From: an uncultured Pelagibacteraceae bacterium
GTDB taxonomy: Bacteria > Pseudomonadota > Alphaproteobacteria > Pelagibacterales > Pelagibacteraceae
Assembly: GCA_902623075.1 (NCBI GenBank)
Contig: CACNSD010000002.1
Coordinates: 62,001 to 126,000 of the forward strand
DNA: 64,000 bases
Direction of reading: 5' to 3'
In this document: positions 11,906 through 22,264 of the stretch, piece after piece
Layout of the letters: each line of letters begins with the position of its first letter
Numbering within the stretch: position 1 is the stretch's first letter
The notes under the pieces: generated by a model
The model's database searches: none
Told to the model about the DNA's origin: nothing
Seen by the model: only the letters and a program-made list of their open reading frames with translations
Made by a program: the position numbers and the translations under genes

Positions 11906-13711
11906 CTATTCTTTTTGTATTTTTAGCACTCCTATAAATGCCTCTTGTGGAATTTCAACTCTTCCAAATTGCTTTGATCTAGCTTTTCCTTTTTTCTGTT
12001 TTTCTAAAAGTTTTCTTTTTCTATCAGTTGCACCACCACCATGAATTTTAGTTAAAACATCTTTTTTAAACCCTTTTATTGTTTCTCTTGCAATAATTTT
12101 ACCTCCTATTGCAGCTTGAACTGGTATCATAAAATTATGTCTAGGGATTAAATCTTTTAATTTTTCGCAAACTTCTCTTCCAGTTTTTTGAGCAAAATCT
12201 TTATGAATCATCATAGCTAAAGCATCAACGGGCTCACCATTAACCAGTATTCCTAGCTTAACTAAATCTCCCTCTCTATGTTCAATTATTTCATAATCAA
12301 AACTAGCATATCCACTGGTCATTGATTTTAATCTATCATTAAAATCAAATACAACTTCATTCAATGGTAATTCATAATTCACTACAGCTCTATTACCTGA
12401 ATAACTTAAATTAGTCTGAATTCCTCTTTTATCCTGACACATTTTTATAATTGAGCCTAAATATTGATCCGGAGTAATGATTGTTGCTTTTATCCATGGC
12501 TCTTCGATATATTTTATTAAAGTTGGATCAGCTAAACTTGATGGATTTTGAAGATCTATTATGTTTCCATTATTAAGATAGACTTTGTAAACAACACCAG
12601 GTGTCGTTGTTAATAAATTAACATCAAATTCTCTTTCTAGTCTCTCTGTGACTATTTCCAAATGAAGTAATCCTAAAAATCCACACCTAAAACCCAAACC
12701 TAAAGCAGATGATGACTCTGGCTCAAATGAAAAACTTGCATCATTCAATTGTAATTTAGCTAAACCATCTTTAAGTTTTTGAAACTCAGAACTATCTACT
12801 GGAAACAGCCCACAGAACACTACAGGCTTACTTGGTTTAAATCCTGGCAAAGCATCTTTTAAAGGTTTTGAAGCATCACAAATCGTATCTCCAACTTTTG
12901 TTTCAGACAAAACTTTAATTCCTGTTGTAATAAATCCAATTTCACCTGTTTTTAATTCATTTATATCTACTGGCTTTGGTGTAAAAACCCCAACTTTTTC
13001 AACAATATACTCCTGATTAGTAGACATCATTTTTATTTTCATGTGTTTTGAAAGTTTGCCATCTATAACTCTCACTAAAATCACTACACCTAGATATGTA
13101 TCATACCAACTATCAACCAATAAACATTTTAGATCTGCAGAACTTTCTCCTTTTGGAGCTGGTAATGTTGTAATAATTTGCTCTAAAATATCTTCTATTC
13201 CTTCTCCAGTTTTGCCTGAACACGGTATTGCATTTTCAGTATCAATTCCTATAACTTCCTCAATTTGTTTTTTTGTTCTATCTAAATCCGATGCAGGTAA
13301 ATCAACTTTGTTTAAAACTGGTACTATCTCATGGTTGGTATCTAAGGCTTGATAAACATTCGCTAAAGTTTGAGCTTCTACACCTTGAGTACTATCTACT
13401 ATTAAAATTGAACCTTCACATGCATATAAAGATCTACTCACTTCATAACTGAAATCTACATGACCTGGGGTATCAATAATATTTAAAATATAATTTTTTC
13501 CATTTTTAGCTTTGTAATTTAATTTTACAGTTTGAGCTTTAATTGTGATTCCTCTTTCTCGCTCAATATCCATAGAGTCTAAAACTTGAGCTTTCATTTC
13601 TCTTTCAGTTAATCCACCACAACTATGAATAATTCTATCAGCTATAGTAGATTTTCCATGATCAATATGCGCAATTATTGCAAAATTTCTTATATTATCA
13701 ATTGAACTCAT
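11906..13711 (-). CDS. lepA: Elongation factor 4 (LepA) GTPase
   Basis: A 601-residue translational GTPase of normal length. G1 [10 protein letters not shown]2 RGITI, G3 DTPGHVDF and G4 NKVDLP are intact in the first 130 residues, followed by domain II, the EF-G-like domains and the LepA-specific C-terminal domain ending in [19 protein letters not shown]. LepA binds the ribosome and affects initiation or back-translocation under stress. It is 8 bp downstream of pheT and closes the run of translation genes. Confidence 0.97.
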   Translation of the reverse strand: MSSIDNIRNFAIIAHIDHGKSTIADRIIHSCGGLTEREMKAQVLDSMDIERERGITIKAQTVKLNYKAKNGKNYILNIIDTPGHVDFSYEVSRSLYACEGSILIVDSTQGVEAQTLANVYQALDTNHEIVPVLNKVDLPASDLDRTKKQIEEVIGIDTENAIPCSGKTGEGIEDILEQIITTLPAPKGESSADLKCLLVDSWYDTYLGVVILVRVIDGKLSKHMKIKMMSTNQEYIVEKVGVFTPKPVDINELKTGEIGFITTGIKVLSETKVGDTICDASKPLKDALPGFKPSKPVVFCGLFPVDSSEFQKLKDGLAKLQLNDASFSFEPESSSALGLGFRCGFLGLLHLEIVTERLEREFDVNLLTTTPGVVYKVYLNNGNIIDLQNPSSLADPTLIKYIEEPWIKATIITPDQYLGSIIKMCQDKRGIQTNLSYSGNRAVVNYELPLNEVVFDFNDRLKSMTSGYASFDYEIIEHREGDLVKLGILVNGEPVDALAMMIHKDFAQKTGREVCEKLKDLIPRHNFMIPVQAAIGGKIIARETIKGFKKDVLTKIHGGGATDRKRKLLEKQKKGKARSKQFGRVEIPQEAFIGVLKIQKE

Positions 13712-13719
13712 TAATTATT

Positions 13720-16128
13720 TTAGGAACGAATTTTAGCACCAGTTTTATTTTCAACTGTTTCTATTATCAAATTATTAGTTTTTTCTAAATCATTATCCGT
13801 TAATGTTTTTTCCAATGATTGAATAGTGACGCTTATAGCAACTGATTTTTGATTCTCAGGAATATTGTCTCCTTCGTAAACGTCAAATACTTTAATGTTT
13901 GAAATTAAATTTTTATCAATATTTGATATTGCACTTACTAAATCTTGCACACTTATTTTTTTATCAACAATAAATGCAAAATCTCTTTCAGATTTTTGAA
14001 AGTCGGATACTGAATATTTTGTTTTTTTATCTTTTAAAGATTTTTTTGTAAGTTTTAAATTATCTAGAAATATTTCAAATCCTACTAAAGTCTCTGTTTT
14101 AATATCTAGCGTTTTAGTGATGTTTGGATGAATTTCACCAAAATAAGCAGCCACCTTATCTTTTTCCTTATTTAAAAATATTCTGCCTGATTTTCCTGGA
14201 TGATAATAATTGGGACTTTCATCATCTAGGTAGAATTTTTCAGCGTTATAGCCAGCTTCTACTAAAGTTTGTATAACATCTCTTTTAATATCAAAAACAT
14301 CTACATTTCTCTCTTTTTCAATCCATGAAAGTCTAGATTTTTTTCCAGCTGATAAACCACAAACAACTGTATTCTGTTCTCCAGGTTGTGGGCCATAAAA
14401 TATTGGCCCTATTTCAAATATTGATAAATCTTTAATTCCTCTATCTAAGTTTTTACTCATGTACATTACTAAATTTGAAAAAATAGAATTTCTTAATACT
14501 CCTAATTCAGAGCTAATTGGATTTACAATTTTTACTTCTTTTTTGGCCTCTTTAAAATGATCATTGTATTTAGAGTCTGTAAAAGACCAAGTAATTGCTT
14601 CCAAATACCCTTTAGATGCTACTGACCTTTGAAGAAAATGAAACAACTTTTGAGTTGGATTTAAAGTATTTTTTGATCTTTCTTTAATAGGACTTTCTAT
14701 TTTAATTTTTTCATAGCCACTAATTCTTACAAGTTCCTCAACTATATCAATTTCTTGAACAATATCTGGTCTCCAAGATGGAACTGATAATTTAAAGAAT
14801 TTTTTTTCTTTTTTTAATTTAAAACCAAGTTTTTCTAAAATGATTATCATTTCTTTGATTGAAATTTTAAAACCAGTAATTTTTTCAAATGTTTTTGGTT
14901 CAAATTTTATTATTTTGTTTTTATAAGACTCGATTTTTTGAATATCTATTTTACTAATTTCACCACCACAAATTTCTTTAATTAAAAAAGCTGCTTTATT
15001 TAATCCATCTTCTATAGATAACTGATCAATACCTCTTTCAAATCTAAATTTAGCATCTGTATCGATATTCAGTTTTTTGGCAGTTTTTCTGATTGATCTT
15101 GGATCAAAATAAGCCGACTCTAATAAAACATTTTTTGTATCTAACTCTGTACCAGATCTTGTTCCTCCAATAATTCCTCCTAGACCTAAGACACCTTTGT
15201 TATCACTTATTACACACATTCCATCATCTAGTTTATAATTTTTATTATCTAGAGCAGTAAATTTTTCCCCTGATTTTGAATTTCTAACAATTATTCCCTT
15301 ATCAATTTTATCAGCATCGTATGCGTGCAAAGGACGATTAATATCAATCATGACATAATTTGTAATATCTACAATTGCAGATATTGGTTTTTGGCCTATA
15401 GAAATTAATTTATCTTTCAGCCATTGAGGACTTTCAGTATTTTTGACGCTAGTTATCAAGCAGCTGCCAAAAGACAAACAGCCTTGATTTTTTTCTTTTG
15501 TTATTTTTACTTTTAAGGTCTGTTTTTTATTAGATTTAATTTTTTTATCTTTTACTGGTTTTAAGTTTCCAAAACCTGCAGCTGATAAATCTCTCGCTAT
15601 CCCCCGAACACCAAGACAGTCTGGTCTATTTGGTGTAATTGATAAATCAATAAGATTAGAACTTGGTTTAGAAAAATAACTTTTTCCAACATTTTTTGCA
15701 TATTTTGATGGCGACAGCTCAGTAATCCCATCACTTTCATCTGATAAATTCAATTCAGATTCGGAACATAGCATTCCATAAGATGTAACATCTCTTATTT
15801 TAGCAACAACAAGTTTACTTTTATTTTTTGGAATTATTGCGCCTGGTGGGGCATATACAGTAAGAAGGCCCTCTCTTGCATTTGCAGCACCACAAACAAC
15901 TTTTTTGATTTCTTTATTACCAACATCAACATCACAAACTTTAAGTCTGTCTGCATTAGGATGTTTTTCTGTTTTAATGATTTTTGCTACTCTAAAAAAG
16001 TCTAATCCTTCAGATAAGTTTTCTATACTCTCTACCTCAAGACCTATATCTGTTAGTTTCTCAAGAAGTTTATCTTCTTTAGCACTTACTTTTAAATGAT
16101 CTTTTAACCAATCATATGTAATCTTCAT
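13720..16128 (-). CDS. pheT: Phenylalanyl-tRNA synthetase beta subunit
   Basis: An 802-residue PheRS beta chain. An N-terminal tRNA-binding (EMAP-like) domain at about 40-150 contains [14 protein letters not shown]. The B3/B4 editing region and the B5 domain follow, then the inactive synthetase-like core ([22 protein letters not shown]). An FDX-ACB anticodon-binding domain covers roughly residues 708-802 and contains [10 protein letters not shown]. It forms the alpha2-beta2 enzyme with PheS, which charges tRNA-Phe. The two genes overlap by 4 bp (ATGA arrangement). Confidence 0.97.
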   Translation of the reverse strand: MKITYDWLKDHLKVSAKEDKLLEKLTDIGLEVESIENLSEGLDFFRVAKIIKTEKHPNADRLKVCDVDVGNKEIKKVVCGAANAREGLLTVYAPPGAIIPKNKSKLVVAKIRDVTSYGMLCSESELNLSDESDGITELSPSKYAKNVGKSYFSKPSSNLIDLSITPNRPDCLGVRGIARDLSAAGFGNLKPVKDKKIKSNKKQTLKVKITKEKNQGCLSFGSCLITSVKNTESPQWLKDKLISIGQKPISAIVDITNYVMIDINRPLHAYDADKIDKGIIVRNSKSGEKFTALDNKNYKLDDGMCVISDNKGVLGLGGIIGGTRSGTELDTKNVLLESAYFDPRSIRKTAKKLNIDTDAKFRFERGIDQLSIEDGLNKAAFLIKEICGGEISKIDIQKIESYKNKIIKFEPKTFEKITGFKISIKEMIIILEKLGFKLKKEKKFFKLSVPSWRPDIVQEIDIVEELVRISGYEKIKIESPIKERSKNTLNPTQKLFHFLQRSVASKGYLEAITWSFTDSKYNDHFKEAKKEVKIVNPISSELGVLRNSIFSNLVMYMSKNLDRGIKDLSIFEIGPIFYGPQPGEQNTVVCGLSAGKKSRLSWIEKERNVDVFDIKRDVIQTLVEAGYNAEKFYLDDESPNYYHPGKSGRIFLNKEKDKVAAYFGEIHPNITKTLDIKTETLVGFEIFLDNLKLTKKSLKDKKTKYSVSDFQKSERDFAFIVDKKISVQDLVSAISNIDKNLISNIKVFDVYEGDNIPENQKSVAISVTIQSLEKTLTDNDLEKTNNLIIETVENKTGAKIRS

Positions 16129-17192
16129 CTGCTTAAACCTCTGTAATTTGTAGGAACATCTAGTGGATCAAAACCAAAATGATTTAACCATCTATAGTCA
16201 CAATCAAAAAATGCTCTTAAATCATTAATACCGTATTTAAGCATTGCTAATCGATCTATCCCTATGCCAAAGGCATATCCTTGATATTTAGAAGGATCTA
16301 CTTTAACATTTCTTAATACATTGGGATGCACCATGCCACAGCCTAAAATTTCAAGCCACTTATCTCCTTCTCCGATAATTATTTTGCCATCTTTTATTTC
16401 ATAACCAATATCTACTTCTGCGGATGGTTCTGTGAATGGAAAATGACTAGGTCTAAATCTCATTTTAATTTTTTTGACTTCAAAAAATTCTTTAATGAAA
16501 TAATTCAAGCATCCTTTTAAATGCCCCATATTAATATTTGTGTCAATGTGCAAACCTTCTACTTGATGAAACATTGGTGCGTGTGTTTGATCACTATCAG
16601 ACCTATAAGTTCTCCCAGGAGCAATAATCTTAAATGGGGGTTTGTCTTTTAGCATAGTTCTAATTTGAACTGGTGAAGTATGAGTTCGTAACAAAACCTC
16701 TTTGTTTTCATCCAAGTAAAATGTGTCATGCATATCTCTTGCTGGATGATTGTCAGGTGTATTTAAAGCAGTAAAGTTGTTATATTCATTTTCAACATCA
16801 GGGCCTTCCTCAACACTAAATCCTATTTCAGAGAAAATAGATGAAATTTCATCAATAGTTTGTGATACCGGATGAACTTTTCCTCTAACAAATGGTCTTT
16901 CAGGTAAAGTTATATCAACTTTTTCCTTTTTTAATTTTTCGTTTATTTTTTTTCCCTCTATCTCTCTAGATTTTGATGTTATCAAATTCTGAAGTTCGTC
17001 TTTAACTTGATTTAATTTTGATGCAAATTTTTTTCTATCAGTCTCTGGAATTGATCCTATTGTTTTAAATTGAGATGAAATTAAACCATTTTTACCAAAA
17101 AGCTCCGTTTTGATTTCATTTATTTGATCAATGCTTAAATCATTTTCAAGCTTTGATATAAACTGATCTCTAATATTTTTTATCTCTGACAT
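16125..17192 (-). CDS. pheS: Phenylalanyl-tRNA synthetase alpha subunit
   Basis: A 355-residue class II synthetase catalytic subunit. After an N-terminal coiled coil, motif 2 is visible around [12 protein letters not shown] and [20 protein letters not shown], and motif 3 in [18 protein letters not shown], which binds ATP. It supplies the active site for Phe-tRNA synthesis together with PheT. A spacer of 43 bp separates it from rplT upstream, one of the few real gaps in the operon. No attenuator-type leader peptide is evident in it. Confidence 0.97.
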   Translation of the reverse strand: MSEIKNIRDQFISKLENDLSIDQINEIKTELFGKNGLISSQFKTIGSIPETDRKKFASKLNQVKDELQNLITSKSREIEGKKINEKLKKEKVDITLPERPFVRGKVHPVSQTIDEISSIFSEIGFSVEEGPDVENEYNNFTALNTPDNHPARDMHDTFYLDENKEVLLRTHTSPVQIRTMLKDKPPFKIIAPGRTYRSDSDQTHAPMFHQVEGLHIDTNINMGHLKGCLNYFIKEFFEVKKIKMRFRPSHFPFTEPSAEVDIGYEIKDGKIIIGEGDKWLEILGCGMVHPNVLRNVKVDPSKYQGYAFGIGIDRLAMLKYGINDLRAFFDCDYRWLNHFGFDPLDVPTNYRGLSR

Positions 17193-17235
17193 ATTAGTAG
17201 ATTATTTCCTAGAGAAATAAAAACAATAGCGAAGA

Positions 17236-17592
17236 TTAATTTAAAGCCGATTGAGCTTTTTGTACAATTTTTTTGAAGGCTTCTGGGCTATCGTAAGCAA
17301 TTTCAGCAAGAATTTTTCTATCTATTGCAATACCACATTTATTTAATCCATTAATAAATTTTGAATAAGTTAAGCCTTCAGCTCTAACTCCAGCATTGAT
17401 TCTCTGTATCCATAATGATTTGAAATCTCTTTTTTTATTTCTTCTGTCTCTGTAAGCATATTGCATGGATTTTTCCATAGCTTGCTTAGCAACTCTTATA
17501 GTATTTTTTCTTCTACCCCATTGACCTTTTACAGCTTTTAAAACTTTTTTATGTTTAGCTTTACTGGTTACACCTCTTTTAACTCTTGCCAT
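17236..17592 (-). CDS. rplT: 50S ribosomal protein L20
   Basis: A 118-residue basic protein with the L20 signature [23 protein letters not shown] at the N-terminus and a conserved globular C-terminal half ([20 protein letters not shown]). L20 binds 23S rRNA early in assembly, and in other bacteria represses its own operon by binding a leader of similar structure. It is 2 bp downstream of rpmI. Confidence 0.98.
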   Translation of the reverse strand: MARVKRGVTSKAKHKKVLKAVKGQWGRRKNTIRVAKQAMEKSMQYAYRDRRNKKRDFKSLWIQRINAGVRAEGLTYSKFINGLNKCGIAIDRKILAEIAYDSPEAFKKIVQKAQSALN

Positions 17593-17594
17593 TA

Positions 17595-17801
17595 TTAACC
17601 TCTTAAACTGTAAGGCATATATGACTTAACAATTTTTCCATCTTGCTTAGTCAATGTTGTAGTGCCTCTTAGTTTTCTTATTTGTGAATTCGTTCTTTTG
17701 ATCATTCCATGTCTTTTACCTGCTTGAGCAGAAATAACTTTACCCTTAGCGGATATTTTGAACCTTTTTTTTGCTGAGCTTTTTGTTTTTAGTTTTGGCA
17801 T
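17595..17801 (-). CDS. rpmI: 50S ribosomal protein L35
   Basis: A 68-residue, highly basic protein with the L35 pattern [15 protein letters not shown] at the N-terminus and KRHGMIKRT in the middle. It is a late-assembling protein of the large subunit. It lies between infC and rplT in the standard infC-rpmI-rplT order. The 53-bp gap to infC has short possible pairings (TATAAC with GTTATA, AACC with GGTT) but no structure that I would call. Confidence 0.98.
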   Translation of the reverse strand: MPKLKTKSSAKKRFKISAKGKVISAQAGKRHGMIKRTNSQIRKLRGTTTLTKQDGKIVKSYMPYSLRG

Positions 17802-17854
17802 AATTCTGCGGTCTTATACAAAGAATGATATAACTTTACAACCTCTATTAAGGG

Positions 17855-18400
17855 TTATAAAGGCTGAATTACCATGATCATTTGCTTCCCATCAAACTTG
17901 GGATGTAGTTCTACCTTACCGATATCCTTCATATCTTCTTTAATTTTGCCCATTAGTTCATTTCCCAGATGGGAATGCTGAAGCTCTCTACCTTTAAATC
18001 TTATAGTGAATTTGACCTTATCTCCTTTAGCAATAAATTTTTTAGCATTTTTAACCTTAAATTCATAATCATGAATTTCAGTAACAGGTCTCATTTTAAT
18101 TTCTTTTAAAGTAACTATTTTTTGTTTTTTCTTTGCAAGATTTGCTTTTTTTTGGGCATCATATTTATATTTACCCATATCCATTATTTTACAAACAGGC
18201 GGATTTGCATTTGGAGCTATTTCAATTAAATCTAGTCCTTGATTTTTTGCCATTGATATTGCTTCATTAGTATTCATAACTCCAAGATTTTCACCATCAC
18301 TTGCAATGACTTGAACATCTGGAGAAGAAATTCTATTATTAGATCTTGGACCTTTATCCTTAGTTCTTCTCTGAAAATAATTTTGTTTAAAATCTGCCAC
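17855..18400 (-). CDS. infC: Translation initiation factor IF-3
   Basis: A 181-residue IF-3 with both domains: the N-terminal part with DVQVIASDGENLGVMNTNEA, a lysine-rich linker, and the C-terminal domain beginning near KMRPVTEIHDYEFK and ending ELHPKFDGKQMIMVIQPL. IF-3 blocks subunit joining and checks the start codon. Many bacteria start infC at a rare AUU used for autoregulation; here the first codon is GTG directly after the in-frame TAA of thrS, with no Shine-Dalgarno visible. Confidence 0.96.
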   Translation of the reverse strand: MADFKQNYFQRRTKDKGPRSNNRISSPDVQVIASDGENLGVMNTNEAISMAKNQGLDLIEIAPNANPPVCKIMDMGKYKYDAQKKANLAKKKQKIVTLKEIKMRPVTEIHDYEFKVKNAKKFIAKGDKVKFTIRFKGRELQHSHLGNELMGKIKEDMKDIGKVELHPKFDGKQMIMVIQPL

Positions 18401-20320
18401 TTAATTTGATGACGCTTTGTTTAAAGCAGCGAAGGTTTTTAAAAATTTTTCAATATCCATATTTTCTTGTTTATTAGAATCTAACTTTCTAATCGTTACT
18501 GAATTGGAGTCAACTTCTTTTTTACCACAAATCAACAAAAGTGGTATTTTCGCTAATGAATGATCTCTTATTTTATAATTTAAATTATTATTTTTTAAAT
18601 CAACAGCAGAACTTATTCCGGCACTTTTTATTTTACTATATATTTTAATTGCATAATCATTAAATTCTTCTGAAATAGGAATTACCATTGTCTGTAAAGG
18701 AGATATCCAAAAAGGAAACTTACCTGCGTAGTTTTCAATAAGAATGCCTATAAATCTTTCTAAAGAACCAAATAAGGCTCTATGTAACATAACAGGTATT
18801 TTTTTAGTTCCATCTTTATCAATATAAGAGGCATCTAATCTTCCTGGTAAATTAAAATCCACCTGTAAAGTTCCACACTGCCAATCTCTACCAATCGCAT
18901 CCCTTAATACAAATTCAATCTTAGGTCCATAAAAGGCACCTTCACCTTTATTAATAGTATACTCTAACTTTGAAGCTTTTACCGCCTCTAGTAATGCAGA
19001 TTCTGCTCTATCCCAAACATCATCCTCTCCAACTCTAACTTCTGGTCTATCAGCATATTTAAGAATTACATTTTCAAAACCAAGATCTTTATAAATATCC
19101 AAAATTAAATTGGTTACTTCTAAACATTCACTAGTAATTTGATCTTCTGAACAGAATATATGCGCATCATCTTGAGTAAACGCTCTTACTCTTAGAAGCC
19201 CATGTAATGCTCCTGATGGTTCATATCTATGAACTTTTCCAAATTCTGTAATACGTAAGGGAAGATCCCTATAACTTTTTAATCCTTGGTTAAATACCTG
19301 AATATGTCCAGGACAATTCATAGGTTTAATTGCAAAAACTTTTTCATCTGGTGTTTCTGAAGTGTACATATTTTCTCCATATTTTTCCCAGTGACCAGAC
19401 TTTTCCCACAATTGTCTATCTAATATCTCTGGGGTATTAACCTCCTTATAACCAGCTGCGTCTTGTCTACTTCTCATATAATGAATTAATTTCTGAAATA
19501 AAGCCCAACCTTTCTGGTGCCAAAAAACTACACCTGGACTTTCCTCTCTAAAATGAAATAAATCCATTTCTTTACCAATTTTTCTATGATCTCTTTTTTC
19601 TGCTTCCTCAATTCTTTTTAAATAATCATCTAGTTCTCTCTGAGTTGCCCAACCTGTTCCATAAATTCTTTGGAGCATTTCATTATTAGAATCTCCTCTC
19701 CAGTATGCTCCTGAAACCTTCATCAATTTGAAGGCTTTGCCTATTTTGCCAGAAGATAACAAATGTGGACCTCTACACAAATCATGCCAAGTATCTCCAT
19801 GATGATATATTGAGAGTTCCTCAGTCTTTGGAATACTTTCAATTATTTCAGCCTTATATTTTTCACCAATTTTTATAAAATGTTTTATTGCTTTTTCTCT
19901 TTCCCAAACTTCCCTTCTTGTTTTTACGTCTCTGTCAATTATTTCTGACATTCTTTTTTCAATATTTTTAAGATCATCTTTTGTAAAAGGCTCTTTTCTA
20001 GCAAAATCATAATAAAAACCATTTTCAATTACTGGTCCAATAGTCACCTGAGTACCGGGGTATAATTCTTGAACAGCCATAGCCATAATATGTGCTGCAT
20101 CATGCCTAATAACTTCTAGACCTTCGTGATCTTTTGCAGTAAAAATTTTTACTGAAGAGTCACTTTCAATTTCAAAATATAAATCTTTTAATTCACCATT
20201 TACACTCATTACAAGTGCTTGTTTTGCTAAAGATTTGCTTATTTTTTCAGCTATTTCTAATCCTGTGACTTTTTTTGGGAAATTAATGCTATTTCCATCT
20301 GGCAATTTAATATTAGGCAT
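18401..20320 (-). CDS. thrS: Threonyl-tRNA synthetase
   Basis: A 639-residue class II synthetase. It has an N-terminal TGS domain (about 1-61), then the second editing domain with HDAAHIMAMA, the catalytic core with the zinc ligand Cys in PMNCPGH, motif 2 around RITEFGKVHRYEPSGALHG, and motif 3 in PVMLHRALFGSLERFIGILIE. The C-terminal anticodon-binding domain starts near PLQTMVIPIS. Length and motifs are normal. Its ATG directly follows the stop of the upstream glycosyltransferase. Confidence 0.98.
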   Translation of the reverse strand: MPNIKLPDGNSINFPKKVTGLEIAEKISKSLAKQALVMSVNGELKDLYFEIESDSSVKIFTAKDHEGLEVIRHDAAHIMAMAVQELYPGTQVTIGPVIENGFYYDFARKEPFTKDDLKNIEKRMSEIIDRDVKTRREVWEREKAIKHFIKIGEKYKAEIIESIPKTEELSIYHHGDTWHDLCRGPHLLSSGKIGKAFKLMKVSGAYWRGDSNNEMLQRIYGTGWATQRELDDYLKRIEEAEKRDHRKIGKEMDLFHFREESPGVVFWHQKGWALFQKLIHYMRSRQDAAGYKEVNTPEILDRQLWEKSGHWEKYGENMYTSETPDEKVFAIKPMNCPGHIQVFNQGLKSYRDLPLRITEFGKVHRYEPSGALHGLLRVRAFTQDDAHIFCSEDQITSECLEVTNLILDIYKDLGFENVILKYADRPEVRVGEDDVWDRAESALLEAVKASKLEYTINKGEGAFYGPKIEFVLRDAIGRDWQCGTLQVDFNLPGRLDASYIDKDGTKKIPVMLHRALFGSLERFIGILIENYAGKFPFWISPLQTMVIPISEEFNDYAIKIYSKIKSAGISSAVDLKNNNLNYKIRDHSLAKIPLLLICGKKEVDSNSVTIRKLDSNKQENMDIEKFLKTFAALNKASSN

Positions 20321-21475
20321 TTAATATAATAATCTTTTATACTCTGAATAAGTAGAAAAGCACATTTTTTCAACATTAAATTTTTTAATAATATTTTTTC
20401 TCCCTTCAATACCAATAGATTTTAATACAGTTTCACCAGAATTGATAATTCTTAAAATTTTTTGACTTAGGGCTTTTGCATTACCAGCTTCGTACAAGAA
20501 ACCAGTTTTTTCATCAATTATTGTCTCGTTAGAACCGCCTATATTACTTGCAATAACTGGTTTTTCCATTGATTGTGCTTCAACAGCTACTCGACCAAAA
20601 GCCTCTGGTTCTATAGAAGCTGAAACTATGATATCAGAAACTTTGTAAGCTAAAGCCATATCTTTACAATGATCTATAAATCTAATTTGTTTTGAAAGTC
20701 TATATTGCTCTGCAAGTCTGATTAATTTTTTTTTATACAATTCTCTTCCTTGATCGCTACCAAGAATAACAGCATAAAAGGCTTCATATCCTAGCTCAAT
20801 ATTTACTAAATTAATTGCTTCAATAAAAACTTCCTGTCCCTTCCATGAAGTTAATCTTCCAGGGAGAAGTATTATTTTTTTGTCTTTTTCTATATCCCAT
20901 TTTTTAAGTAATTTTTTTTCATCTGTTTCAAGCTTTGTAGTTGGATCAAAATAATCGACATTAATTCCTCTAAATATTACCATTAATTTTTTTTTATCAT
21001 TAAGATATTTAGAATAATTTTTTTTGATATGAGAAAATATAAAATTAGATCCAGCAATAATTAGGTCTGCTCTTGTCATCACTGAATTATAAATCTTTTT
21101 TAAATTGCTTTTAAAATTATAAGTTCCGTGAAAAGTTGTCACAAATTTTCTACCAGTTAATTTAGTTGCGATAAGACATGACCATGCAGGAGCTCTGCTT
21201 CTGGCATGTACTATTGAGATATTATTAAACATTATTATCCCAATTAAGAATATAGCATTTAAGAATATTAATAATGGATTTTTACTTTGCACAGGAAGCC
21301 TAAAAACTTTTACTTTTTTTTTATCAATAAATTTGAGTAACTCACCACCACTTGTAACTATAAAAGATTTACAATTATTTTCTGGTAAGTAATGGGCAAT
21401 ATCAAAACAACCAGTTTCTGCTCCTCCATAACCTAATTTTGGTATTACCTGTAAAACTTTTAAATTAGATGACAT
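20321..21475 (-). CDS. Family 4 glycosyltransferase
   Basis: A 384-residue GT-B glycosyltransferase of the GT4 type. The N-terminal domain starts VLQVIPKLGYGGAETG, and the C-terminal nucleotide-sugar domain contains LLPGRLTSWKGQEVFIEA and the E-x7-E type motif EPEAFGRVAVEAQSMEKPVIAS. It is similar to enzymes building lipopolysaccharide cores. It is the first gene of the thrS-infC-rpmI-rplT-pheST-lepA run and abuts thrS without a spacer, so a surface-glycan enzyme shares a transcript with translation genes. Donor sugar unknown. Confidence 0.86.
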   Translation of the reverse strand: MSSNLKVLQVIPKLGYGGAETGCFDIAHYLPENNCKSFIVTSGGELLKFIDKKKVKVFRLPVQSKNPLLIFLNAIFLIGIIMFNNISIVHARSRAPAWSCLIATKLTGRKFVTTFHGTYNFKSNLKKIYNSVMTRADLIIAGSNFIFSHIKKNYSKYLNDKKKLMVIFRGINVDYFDPTTKLETDEKKLLKKWDIEKDKKIILLPGRLTSWKGQEVFIEAINLVNIELGYEAFYAVILGSDQGRELYKKKLIRLAEQYRLSKQIRFIDHCKDMALAYKVSDIIVSASIEPEAFGRVAVEAQSMEKPVIASNIGGSNETIIDEKTGFLYEAGNAKALSQKILRIINSGETVLKSIGIEGRKNIIKKFNVEKMCFSTYSEYKRLLY

Positions 21476-21517
21476 TTGATATGATTATATATTATTAGAC
21501 AAAACATATAAACGATT

Positions 21518-22264
21518 ATGGCACATTTCAGATTTCAAAAAATATCAAATACAAAGAAAATTAGATATATTTTAAAACTTTTCAAAAATGCTCAATTTAT
21601 AGTTTTTTTACACGGTTTCATGTCAGACCTCGAGGGAGAAAAACCTAATGCTTTTTTAAGATTTGCTAAAAAAAATAAAATAAGTTTTTTAGCATTAGAA
21701 TATTCTGGTCATGGAAAATCTTCAGGTAAATTTATTAATGGAAATATTTCAAAATGGAGTAAAGAAACCTCAATTTTAATTAAAAAATATGTAAAAAAAA
21801 AAGACTTTATTTTAATTGGATCAAGTATGGGTGCATGGATATCACTTAATCAATTTAAAATTTTCAAAAAACAAATTATAGGATTTTTAGGAATAGGAGC
21901 AGCTCCTGAATTTTTAGAAAACTTAATGTGGAAAAAGTTTACTAAAAAAATGAAAGAGGAAACTATAAACAAAGGTATTTATCATTTAAAACACGGGGAT
22001 TATGAATATCCAATAACATATCAATTAATAAAAGATGGAAGGAAAAACAAAGTTTTAAATAAAAAAATTAATTCAAATATTAGGGTAACTATGATGCACG
22101 GTGAAAAAGATAATGTTGTACCTGTTTCTTATTCAAGAAAAGTTTTAAAATTATTTCCAATAGCTAATAAAAAGTTAAAAATTATAAAAAAAGGTGATCA
22201 CAGCTTATCAAGTAAAAAATGGTTAAAAATTATTTTAAAAGAACTAAACTATTTATCTAGCTGA
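21518..22264 (+). CDS. Alpha/beta hydrolase
   Basis: A 248-residue alpha/beta hydrolase fold protein without signal peptide. LHGFMSDLEGEK forms the oxyanion region, GSSMGAW holds the nucleophile Ser103, and HGEKDNVVP and GDHSLSS near the end supply Asp and His. It resembles small cytosolic hydrolases related to the mammalian ABHD10 and bacterial YqiA-type esterases; the substrate is unknown. Its last 8 bases overlap the end of the convergent gltB. Confidence 0.78.
   Translation: MAHFRFQKISNTKKIRYILKLFKNAQFIVFLHGFMSDLEGEKPNAFLRFAKKNKISFLALEYSGHGKSSGKFINGNISKWSKETSILIKKYVKKKDFILIGSSMGAWISLNQFKIFKKQIIGFLGIGAAPEFLENLMWKKFTKKMKEETINKGIYHLKHGDYEYPITYQLIKDGRKNKVLNKKINSNIRVTMMHGEKDNVVPVSYSRKVLKLFPIANKKLKIIKKGDHSLSSKKWLKIILKELNYLSS

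Noticed and set aside
17802..17854. Possible L20/L35 leader structure between infC and rpmI
   Set aside because: Only short competing pairings are visible; without covariation no autoregulatory RNA can be claimed.
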